64,000 bases of DNA from Brienomyrus brachyistius (lineage: Eukaryota; Chordata; Actinopteri; Osteoglossiformes; Mormyridae): positions 34,148,118-34,212,117 of the forward strand of contig NC_064533.1 of NCBI RefSeq assembly GCF_023856365.1. Reading direction: 5' to 3'. Both the position numbers and the translations under genes were made by a program. Shown piece after piece: positions 52,008 through 64,000 of the stretch; within the stretch, counting starts at the first letter, position 1, and the number at the start of each line of letters is the position of its first letter. The notes beneath the pieces are model-generated. The model did no database searches, was not told where the DNA came from, and saw only the letters and a list, made by a program, of their open reading frames with translations.

Positions 52008-52106
52008 GTCCATGAACTCCACATTGGCCTTGGGTCCCGTCGTCTCATTCAGTATCTTTATTGCCACAGGAATCTTTACTGTTTCCCCCTCAGGCACCCA
52101 GATACC
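52008..52106 (-). CDS. erbb4: erbb4 kinase exon with VAIK lysine
   Basis: 99 bp, 33 codons, phase 0 to 0: [19 protein letters not shown], then [14 protein letters not shown]. Contains the beta-3 VAIK lysine that positions ATP phosphates. Acceptor CACACAG and donor GTAAGT. Confidence 0.97.
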
Positions 52107-55815
<3,709 letters not shown>

Positions 55816-55948
55816 CTCTGTCTCCAGAAAGCGTCTCAGGGCCCTCTTCTTCTTGATGCTCTTGCGGCGAACGCAGACAGCCATACTCATGGCTAATATT
55901 ACTACTACAAACAAACCCCCGATCACCCCAGCTGCAATAAGGGGGGTC
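55816..55948 (-). CDS. erbb4: erbb4 transmembrane exon
   Basis: 133 bp; completes Arg, then [29 protein letters not shown], and [15 protein letters not shown]. It encodes the single transmembrane helix (about 22 hydrophobic residues from LIAAG to MAV) followed by a strongly basic stop-transfer segment; RRKSIKKKR overlaps the region proposed as a nuclear localisation signal in mammalian ERBB4. Phase 2 in, 0 out. Acceptor CATTGCAG and donor GTCAGA. Confidence 0.97.
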
Positions 55949-57713
55949 CTGCAATGAAGAGAGGCAGTGTAAGACAGTAAAAGTACATATCCTCCTGAGA
56001 TCCAGGGCAAAAAAAGGTTTTTCAGTTTTAATTTCAATTTTTACGCAAATTAAGTGTTGGGATGGTAAAAAGCATTACCCCCCTTATACAGTATGTGATG
56101 TCATCTCAAAGCCCTAACTGTCCTCTTTAAGGAACAACAGGACCTAAAAGAGTAGCATGTATAGTATGAAAGATATGAGTAAAAATTTAATGTCCTCTAC
56201 AGAGGACAAAAATGAATTGCTGGATCTCAGGAGGATATTGTCTTTATATATATTACTAAACCAAAATAAAAACCAGGCAACATTTTGGACAGGGTTATAA
56301 CTCAAATAAAAAAAATAGCAAAGGGAAATCATTTATCTTTAAGCACAATAGTCTTGCCCCAGAAGCCCAGAAAATAACAAACCGTACATTCATTTGTAAA
56401 TACAGATGTCATCATAACAGGACAGGAAAAGATTATAGTTTGGACATAGAAAATACTATAAAAAGAGATGGGAAACGATGTATAACTTATGTATAAATGG
56501 CAGCTGGGACAAATCCGTATATGTTATCCATTTAAATTTATTCAGTTGTAGAATTTTGGGTAGAATCATGGGTGGAGTCTATGTTGATATTTCGACTGTC
56601 CTTGCATGCTGAATTGGGAGATTGCATAATTGTGTCTATGCCCATTAAGGTTTTGCAATCAGTCATCCAATAAATGTAGGCTGACACTTGCTACACCTTT
56701 GTACAAAGGGAAAATACCATCACTGCAAAATTGAGTTACTGTATGACAGAAATTGAATGTCTTAAGCTCTGTCTTATCTTGTGATAAAATATCTTCGCTC
56801 AGGCATACTAATTTTTTAAGAAAACACAATCATCTAGCTATGTACTAAACATATGGATGGACAGTCAAAAAATTTTAAGCAATTTTTCTCAAACTAGGCT
56901 TCGGGTGACTGCATAGTCATTGTGTTTTGCCTTTGTAGGACAGGACAGTACATTAATGTATCCATACCATAAAAACATTTGAGCTCAGTATTAAAAATAT
57001 AAGCGAGCAGTTCAAAGTGTAATATTTGAGAGATTATATATTCTTCAACAATATATTCTTCTATTCAAATGCATTAGTATCAAACGCAGAAAAACTCTCA
57101 CTCAGCTGGTTCCCTGCTATTTGTGGTAAGCATTACATTTTTTTGAGACAAAGGCAGATGCAGGCAAAAATTACCAGATATGCGGATAATGCAAAATTAG
57201 AAGATATACAGAAATAAATTATAGAGGGAGGCAGAATGAAAGTTAGTAAAGGAGATGCACAGACAAATGTCTATAATAAACTCCCCTTTGTCTCCATGAA
57301 CATCTTTCAACTTAAACCATTGACTGAAACAATCATCTGGGCCCCTCATTACCTGTCTGGACCAATAATCTATTAAACACTGCAGGAAAAAAAGTCAGTG
57401 GCATGGTGTTACCCTTTGCCATGTTGGTTGGTCAGTAAGTAACGCTCAAGTGATTCCAGAACTGAGTTACAGGGAATTCATAATCTCAAGTTGTCTATGT
57501 GAGTTACTGCTAGTAGGAAAACAAGCACCCATTGTGAACAGCCCCTCAAGAATGCACAAAATGAAGTTCACTATTCCAGTCATGTTTATAGTCCATAAAA
57601 CAAAATGTGAAGCAAAACAACAAAACAGAACAACGCAGAAACTGTTAAAAACCATCAATGACAGTAATGTACCAGGGGAGAGGATAACAAGATGGTCAAA
57701 TAATGACAAGTAC
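55949..57713 (-). other. erbb4 intron, expected site of the JM-a exon
   Basis: 1,765-bp phase-2 intron between the JM-b exon and the transmembrane exon. I looked for a 75-bp exon coding the DCIYYPW-type JM-a segment and did not find one, nor any recognised repeat. Confidence 0.6.
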
Positions 57714-57758
57714 CTGTCCATCATCCCCACACAGTCTTGGATCCGTGGCCCAAGGCAC
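57714..57758 (-). CDS. erbb4: erbb4 alternative juxtamembrane exon, JM-b type
   Basis: 45 bp; joined to its neighbours it reads (G)CLGPRIQDCVGMMD(R). It matches in length, phase (2 to 2) and pattern the mammalian JM-b exon, whose product I recall as I-G-S-S-I-E-D-C-I-G-L-M-D-R. JM-b receptors lack the ADAM17 (TACE) cleavage site and are not shed. A T-rich tract (CTTTTTTTTTCACTGTCAG) precedes it and GTACTT follows. Very short, so easily missed by gene prediction. Confidence 0.9.
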
Positions 57759-58100
57759 CTGACAGTGAAAAAAAAAGAGACACGTTTCAATTGAAACCAA
57801 CTGCATCTGTGTACCTTCTATCAACAAAGACATCAATAAGTTCACAGTTTGTGGAGAGACCCAGAAGGGCCACCAGAGGAAGTACAATGACAATGAGATT
57901 TAGATTGAAGTAGACTGAGCGCTAATGATCTCGCTGGGAGGTGACACTCTATCTTTATATTCATTAGAATTTGAGCATTTAGAGGGATAATCCTAAACAA
58001 AGAGAGAAAACCACAAAATATGTGTGAAGCAGATAAAAATGTAATGAAACACGAATCTAAGTGTATGATCTAATATTCAGTCCATATACAGTCGAGGCGT

Positions 58101-58120
58101 GGGGGGGGGGGGGGGGGGGG
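58101..58120 (+). repeat. G20 homopolymer
   Basis: Twenty consecutive G on the plus strand, so a C-run in the erbb4 pre-mRNA. Confidence 0.9.
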
Positions 58121-59502
58121 CATCCAGAAAATTCCAAAACGCGAATCGTTAATTTCCCACATGCCATACAGTATGCTAAATCCATGGGAAGTTATGATAT
58201 GAAGATACGAAGTATATGGGAGGATGTGCGTAGGTTATATGAAAATATTATGACATTTTATATAAGGGACCTAAGCATCCATGGATTTTGGTATCTGTGG
58301 GGCTTCTTGGAACCAATCCCCCGCGGATACAGAAGGCCTGCTGTACTTGCAAAAACGTCCCACTGTTTCACATGTTCAGAAATGCAGCAACTGTTAAAAT
58401 ATCCCAATTGTTATGACATTACTAATAAGAATTAACAGCCTTAAAATGGTGTATGTGAAACATAAATTGCATGCATGACACAGTCATGTGTGATGGGGAT
58501 GGGAAGATAGAATTATCTTTTTTTTTAATGGGCCTGAGATGGGACCAGTACAATAAGTACAATTGAGTGTAAAGGAGAAAATGAGACTCTGGGCATAACT
58601 TAGAAAAGCAAAAACTAGCATGTGGTTGGCAGAGCAGATGTCATGATAAGTTAACTTATGGGGGCATAGAGAAAAATGTTGTTTTAAAAAGTATGTTGCA
58701 ATAATGACACACACCCAGTCACCTGACATCCCTGCAGCCGTGGGCCTAATACATAACTTCTTAGTTTATATAGCGAACCAACCCAAAATAAAGTCAACCT
58801 GCTTTTCACCTGAGTTGTAAAAGAATACAAATGGAAGAATAATATAGGGGGTGTTTTGCTCAGTTCCAAAAAAGAAAAAAAAAACAATTTCATTAAAATT
58901 ACCTCAACATTATACAGCTTCAAAGTGTAATATAAGGTGTCCATCTACCCTTTTGTTGCTGACAGTTTGTCTACCTATATTTTGCACACATGCAACTCTC
59001 TACTCAATTGATTTATTAAGCGGGGATGAACAATATCAGTCTCCATTTTCTATGTAAAGCAATTGCTAAGACTCTTTTTGTATACTATTGATTTACCAAA
59101 AAACAATTCTGTCATTTTGAAAATGAATCGCAGTAAGATCCTTAGAACTGCATTATAAAATTGGTATTATTATCAATATTATCACATGCAAGAACATAAA
59201 ACATATATACAGTAGAACTGCCAATATTAGTAGAGCAATTGTTTTAATTTGCCTGATCTGAGTCTGCCAGATATGAGCTATTTAAATTTTAATTTACTTT
59301 GAAATTGATTCATGCATCAAAGGATGTAATTAAATAGTATAGTTATAGTTGGGCTGTCAGCCGCAAATCTACATGGATTTTACTGTATCAATTTGTTATG
59401 CTGGCCTTTTGACAGAGTGACTAAATTAACAGAAGGCGAAGAGCAATTTTCTTGTAAATAGACTGGCTAAATAAAATTATTTAAATTTGTGATTGTGACC
59501 TA

Positions 59503-59873
59503 GGGGGCGGCATGGTGGTGCAGTGGTTAGCACTGTTGCCTCACACCTCTGGGACCCGGGTTCAAGTCTCCGCCTGGGTTACATGTGTGTGGAGTTTGCA
59601 TGTTCTCCCCATGTCGTCGTGGGGTTTCCTCCGGGTACTCCGGTTTCCCCCCACAGTCCAAAAACATGCTGAGGCTAATTGGACTTGCTAAATTGCCCAT
59701 AGGTGTGAATGTGCGCATGTGTAAGTGAAGGGTGTGTGAGTGTGCCCTGCGATGGGCTGGCCCCCCCATCCTGGGTTGTTCCCTGCCTCGTGCCCATTGC
59801 TTCCGGGATAGGCTCCAGACCCCCCATGACCCAGTAGGACAAGCGGATTGGAAAATGGATGGATGGATGGATG
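59503..59873 (+). mobile_element. Young full-length SINE with 12-bp target duplication
   Basis: Full copy from GGGGCGGCATGGTGGTGCAG to GGATGGATGGATG, flanked by GATTGTGACCTA at 59491-59502 and 59874-59885 (perfect). The head has tRNA-like promoter boxes: A-box-like GTGGTTAGCACTG and B-box-like GGTTCAAGTCTCC. The body ends with CAGTAGGAC, then the GGAAAATGGATGG tail. It is the reference copy for this family here. Confidence 0.93.
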
Positions 59874-60501
59874 GATTGTGACCTATTTATCAGTTTCAGG
59901 ATTAGAACCTGTTGGAAAAAGCTGTGAGAAAAACTGGTTATCACAATCCTCCATGAGTACATGCCTCCCCTCCAGGATACCTAGTCATCCTCCAACTCAC
60001 AAATGAAGAAAGGATTCTCTCCTAGTCCAGTTATCAATTTCAGGTCATCAGATACAGATTTGCAATGCAGCACCCTGGATTGGTAGTCCAGCATGAGAGT
60101 AATCAGTCTTTAGATGGGGCTGATTAGAGGGCCACTTCACTCCAGTGATCAGATATAGTCACTGGCAAAGAGATGGATGCATCAAAGGTGAGTCCTGTGT
60201 CTCACTTTGATTTTGGCACAGATTTGGTTTAGGAGAGTGTGATGTCAGCAGTTTGATCTTGCACTTTGAGATTACTCTGCTCGACAGCAATGTCCCTGGC
60301 TTGTGCCTGTCTGAGGGTTTCAATGTAATATAACAAAACCAGTTCATTTTGTCTCCAGGATACAGGTTACCGAACTCTATTAAAATTGTGAATTAGACTG
60401 TGCTGGGTGTGAATAAAAGGCAGAACTTTGGTGATCCTCAATAATGAATACTTTGTATAATTAATTTCAAACTCAACAGTTCTTTTCAGTATGTGTCACC
60501 C

Positions 60502-60523
60502 ACACATACACACACACACACAC

Positions 60524-60555
<32 letters not shown>

Positions 60556-60558
60556 ATG

Positions 60559-60603
<45 letters not shown>

Positions 60604-60712
60604 GTATATATATATGTATATGTATATATATATGTATATGTATATATGTATGTATGTATATATGTATGTATGTATATATGTATGTATATATATATGTATG
60701 TATATATGTATG

Positions 60713-60780
<68 letters not shown>

Positions 60781-60858
60781 TATGTATGTGTGACCCAGTA
60801 GGATAAGCAGTTTGGAAAATGGATGGATGGATGGATATATATATATATATATATATAC
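60502..60858 (+). repeat. CA/TA/TATG compound microsatellite with SINE tail
   Basis: CACA passes into long TATA and TATG runs (60526-60787). It is interrupted at 60788-60836 by GACCCAGTAGGATAAGCAGT and TGGATGGATGG, the last about 45 bp of the SINE family, then resumes as TA. The repeats create YIYI-type open frames in all directions that are not genes. Confidence 0.9.
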
Positions 60859-60933
60859 ACAGTATAAACACATTCTTCATAATTCATGAGATCATGTACA
60901 AACCACGCATGGTCATGAAAGCCTGTGCCTTAC

Positions 60934-61088
60934 CCCTGGGTACAGTTAGAGTGGCAGGGGCGGCACTCTTTGTTGACTTCAGCGTACTTGAAGATGAAGC
61001 TGCTTGCGCCTTGTAGACCATCTGGGCATTTCTCTACGCAGTTGGGACCATCTTTGAAGTGTGCACATTTTACACACTGGTCAGGGCC
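60934..61088 (-). CDS. erbb4: erbb4 extracellular exon, end of domain IV
   Basis: 155 bp, phase 0 in and 2 out: [20 protein letters not shown], then [13 protein letters not shown], then [14 protein letters not shown]. Cysteine-rich furin-like module of domain IV with eight Cys; the ninth, from the next exon, completes the QGC pattern. The NCT triplet is a potential N-glycosylation site. Acceptor TTACAG and donor GTAAGG. It is the most 5' erbb4 exon in the window. Confidence 0.96.
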
Positions 61089-61833
61089 CTGTAACATGGG
61101 TGGGCAGAGAAAGCAGTAGGAAGTGAATGTAGAATAAAGGAAATGAGTTGCCACTTACTAAAAAAACATTTGATTTTTTTTCTGCGTAATATTATTGTGC
61201 AAGACTGAAGGGAGTCTAGATAAGCATTTTGAACAGTCAGCTGATATCACGAAAGCATTTTGCTATGTAAGGCCTTGAGATTTCAGAAGTAGGTTGATGT
61301 CTCTCACATGAATGCAGGAGAATCTATAGCCTGTTCTTGGAAAACTCCATAAAACCCTGAACTGTTGAGCTGCTGTAGTGGTTATTTATATAGGTGTCAG
61401 CTTCCACAGACAGGATTTTAACTGCCTCTCGAAATAAAAAAGTAAGAAGAAAAAAAAATGCCAGGCCAGGCCTGGCTGATGCATCACTGGCTTATTCAGA
61501 AATATACCACTGTCCCTACAGTTTTGTCATTTCTATTCGGTTTGGCATAACCTTGGAGCTCTCATGCCATAAAATGGAAAATGTATCTTTAAATGCATCC
61601 TATTTGTTTCTATTTTCCCAGACTGGGTGACTTTCAGGCTTACTTTGTAAACACATCACTAAAAGTCTAAAGATTTACATAAATGCAGTTCCAAATACAA
61701 ATACAACAACAAATAAAAAACAATAACAAATAAAAATAAAATAATACAGAACAGAAATTTTAAAAAAGACTGAGAAAATTAATGTTTTTCTTTATTGATT
61801 TTGCTTTAACCGTTTTGCCATATTGCTTTGAAC

Positions 61834-62159
61834 TATTGGGTCGCGGGGGGTCCGGAGCCTATCCCGGAATCAATGGGCACGAGGCAGGGAACAACCCAGG
61901 ATGGGGGGCCAGCCCATCGCAGGGCACACTCACACACACATTCACTCACACATGCACACCTACGGGCAATTCAGCAACTCCAATTAGCCTCAGCATGTTT
62001 TTGGACTGTGGGGGGAAACCGGAGTACCCGGAGGAAACCCCACGACGACACGGGGAGAACATGCAAACTCCGCACACATGTGACCCAGGCGGAGACTCGA
62101 ACCCGGGTCCCAGAGGTGTGAGGCGACAGTGCTAACCACTGCACCACCATGCCGCCCCC
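61834..62159 (-). mobile_element. Young SINE, inverted, with 10-bp target duplication
   Basis: Reverse-complement copy from TATTGGGTCGCGGGGGG to CACCACCATGCCGCCCCC, flanked by TGCTTTGAAC at 61824-61833 and 62160-62169 (perfect). Unlike the other young copies it lacks the last about 35 bases and the TGGA tail, although the target duplication is intact. Confidence 0.9.
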
Positions 62160-62299
62160 TGCTTTGAACATTTAGCTTTTAATTTTACCAGATTGCTTTT
62201 ACTTTTACTTTCTTTTAGTTTTGTGGTATTGCTTTCAATAAAGCGGCAAGCTGTCAATCAACTGTCTTTAGGGATGCCTTCATGCCCAAGCTGAGTAGT

Positions 62300-62445
62300 C
62301 AATTCCATTCAGGGGCCTTGTTGAGATTTTGGGCCCCATGAAAGCATCATCATATTATTATTCATACTGGGCCCTCAGTCGAGGCCAATCCAATTATTTT
62401 CCAAATTTTTTAGGGTCTCTGTCACTCAGGTCCCTTGGAATTGTC
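62300..62445 (+). repeat. Dispersed repeat shared with 25565-25690
   Basis: GAGATTTTGGGCCCCATGAAAGC, then GAGGCCAATCCAATTATTTTCC, then TCTGTCACTCAGGTCCCTTGG, in the same order as at 25565-25690. Family not identified. Confidence 0.6.
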
Positions 62446-62719
62446 CTAACCACCCCCTTATGAGGCCCCCTGATTCCAGCGCACATGAATCCTGCTTTTG
62501 ACTTGTTTTCCAATTTCCAATTTTTTGCTCAAAACAAAAATAGAAAAAACGGATAACAAGCGCTCACATTCTGTTTTGTTTTTTTTTATTTTTCATCTGA
62601 CACAAGGTGTTACCCTCGTATGTGACAAGAGACTTGCGAAAAATGCTTTAGTTAAATTGTGGTCACGTTTTATCAATTCCATCCCACGATATGTTGAAAC
62701 CTGGGCATGTTTTTATTAA

Positions 62720-62880
62720 AGGCGCATTCACACCAATTTCTGGAACCAGAATCTTTTTCTGGAACCAGGGACTTTTGTCATGTTCACACTGTAGGAACTT
62801 GACACGATTGTAGTTCCTTGCCGGCAGTTCCAGAACCCTTTTAACTACCTACTCCAGACTAGGTAGTTTTCCTTCAAACA
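62720..62880 (+). repeat. Possible MITE fragment
   Basis: GCGCATTCACACCAATTTCTGG, a doubled TCTGGAACCAG phrase and GTTCACACTGTAGGAAC resemble a common fish interspersed repeat. Its ends were not resolved. It lies in the middle of the foldback element. Confidence 0.3.
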
Positions 62881-63009
62881 CAAACTACTGCGGAGGTGCA
62901 AGGATAAACTTATTGAGTGGTTGACGACAAGCACCAGTGTTAACTTGACTAAACCTGGGCAGGGAGGCTTGCCCAAAGCCAGTTGATTGACAGCTTGTCC
63001 TTTTGGGGT

Positions 63010-63250
63010 ATTGAAAAAGCAATAGCGAAAAACAAAAGCAATACGGTAAAAGTAAAAGCAATATGATAAAAGTAAAGTAAAAATAATATGGAAAAAGCAA
63101 TTTGCTAAAATTAAAAGCAATATGGCAAAACCAATATGCCAAAATTAAAATACGGTAAATGTAAAAGCAATCCAGTAAAAGTAAAAGCAATACGGTAAAA
63201 TTAAAAGCAATACGGCAAAAGCAATATGGTAAAATTAAAAGCAAAGAGAA
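63010..63250 (+). repeat. Degenerate 20-bp minisatellite
   Basis: About a dozen imperfect units of AAAGCAATACGGTAAAAGT type, forming the right arm of the foldback element. Confidence 0.85.
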
Positions 63251-63814
63251 AAAGCAAACACAATAAATTAAATCATTAATTTTCTTATTCCTTTATCTTT
63301 AATTGATTTTCCTTATTATTATAAAGCATGTAAGCCAAAAGAAATACTAGTGATATGTATTAACGAATGCATAATAAAAAAATGAAAATATAATGTCAAA
63401 ATATATTTTCAATGTTTTGCTGCCTTTTTGTATTAGTACTTCCATAAACGCTCATGTATCTCAGATATGTCTTTCAGAAGTCCAGAATTACGTAAGTCAG
63501 TATTACAAGTCAAGAGCTGCCTGTATTATAAATTTGTGTATATTTTGCTGTTTTGTTTGTTTATTTGTATTTATTAAAGTGGGGCATCTATTCTGTGATG
63601 TGTTTTATATCCTTAATAGCCATATTTTACATCATAATCCAATGTGAGTATAGTACTACAGATTCAGAATAATCTGCAAATAATATTTATATCACAATGA
63701 GACTAAAGAAAAGATGTTTTTAATAGGACATTGAAATAATGACTATTTTCAACTAATGATGCATACATGATGACAAAGCAAGAGTGGTTCAGAAATGATA
63801 CAGGGCTTTTCTCA

Positions 63815-64000
63815 GTGGCTCAGTAGTTAACATTGTAGCCTCACATCTGCTATGTTTCTGCAGGGATACCACTTGGTACATGTATGTAAGGTTCTGTGAA
63901 CTGGTTTGACTAACTGTAGTGAATGTGTGTGCCTTGTGATGGACAGGAAACCCATCCTGGGTGTATTCTGGCTCACATCCTGTGTATTCTGGGATAGACT
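63815..64000 (+). repeat. SINE-like repeat, old copy cut by the window end
   Basis: CAGTGGCTCAGTAGTTAACATTG head and GGACAGGAAACCCATCC, then TTCTGGGATAGACT at the window edge. Diverged copy of the same family. Confidence 0.6.

Larger units (their letters stand above)
57759..60933 (-). other. erbb4 intron (3.2 kb) with SINE and microsatellites
   Basis: Phase-2 intron. Contains a G20 run (58101-58120), a young SINE (59503-59873), a TA-rich microsatellite with an embedded SINE tail (60502-60858), and an exon-like scrap near 58715-58750. No other gene or repeat was recognised. Confidence 0.65.
61770..63290. mobile_element. Foldback element with 20-bp subrepeats, split by a SINE
   Basis: The left arm (61774-62275, minus the SINE) and right arm (62975-63290) are inverted relative to each other. 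GAGAAAATTAATG at the left end pairs with CATTAATTTTCTTA at the right end, and GACAGCTTGTC / GCAAGCTGTCAATCAACTG face each other inside. Both arms are built of a degenerate unit, AAAGCAATACGGTAAAA, about 20 bp long. The middle (62280-62970) includes the repeat shared with 25565. No transposase. Confidence 0.7.
61089..64000 (-). other. erbb4 intron, runs past the window end
   Basis: No further exon was seen before 64,000; I looked for the preceding cysteine-rich exon (WGPGPDQC-type pattern). Contents are repeats listed separately. 63300-63810 shows nothing recognised. Confidence 0.7.

Noticed and set aside
57340..57390. Possible micro-exon (CCTGCAG ... CAGACAG-GTAATG) in the JM-a intron
   Set aside because: Good splice-like borders, but in the required phase it contains TAA and TAG stops and has no juxtamembrane similarity.
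59503..59560. tRNA gene
   Set aside because: A-box and B-box-like words are present, but no cloverleaf follows. It is the tRNA-like head of a SINE repeated across the window.
60473..60887. Several 90-135-codon frames rich in Tyr-Ile
   Set aside because: They are direct translations of the TA/TATG microsatellite and occur in every frame.
61782..62135. 117-codon plus frame
   Set aside because: It translates an inverted SINE copy; similar frames (such as GENMQTPHTCNPGGD) recur at other SINE copies.
63010..63250. CRISPR-like regular repeats
   Set aside because: Units are about 20 bp, degenerate and contiguous without unique spacers, and the context is a vertebrate intron.

Overview
The window is vertebrate, almost certainly ray-finned fish, nuclear DNA. 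It is AT-rich, has long introns, and carries fish-type transposons and tRNA-like SINEs ending in TGGA tails. The only host gene I can support is the 3' half of an ERBB4 receptor tyrosine kinase gene on the minus strand, running from about 61,088 down to the stop codon at 32,683. Its upstream exons lie beyond position 64,000. I cannot say which teleost paralogue (erbb4a or erbb4b) this is.

Thirteen coding exons were placed by reading splice junctions and codon phase, and all phases agree. They encode the end of extracellular domain IV, a juxtamembrane exon of the JM-b type, the transmembrane helix, the complete kinase domain, and a tail ending in PPPPY and N-T-V-V. I could not find the alternative JM-a (protease-cleavable) exon or the CYT-1 (PI3K/WW-binding) exon in their expected introns. 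The CYT-1 intron is instead filled with transposon debris. The tail has a His/Pro/Ser/Thr-rich expansion of about 80 residues, and several tyrosine motifs known from human ERBB4 are altered.

Positions 1-32,000 are a gene desert or 3' flank built from repeats. Main items are a decayed non-LTR retrotransposon with a duplicated reverse-transcriptase segment (12.3-15.7 kb), a foldback element (16.5-17.5 kb), a 7-unit interstitial telomeric tract (18.6 kb), a solo-LTR candidate (20.1 kb), a PIF/Harbinger remnant with both its Myb-like and transposase genes (25.9-26.9 kb), and a pogo/Tigger-like element (28.9-29.6 kb).

The erbb4 introns hold a Tc1-like MITE, a pogo-like MITE, hAT-type MITEs (one with a perfect 8-bp target duplication), two more foldback structures, microsatellites, and several young SINE copies with perfect 10-12 bp target duplications. 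I found no CRISPR array, rRNA, confident tRNA gene or prokaryotic system, and nothing that I would call a new biological system. The strongest leads are the apparently restricted isoform repertoire of this erbb4 and the composite repeat structures.
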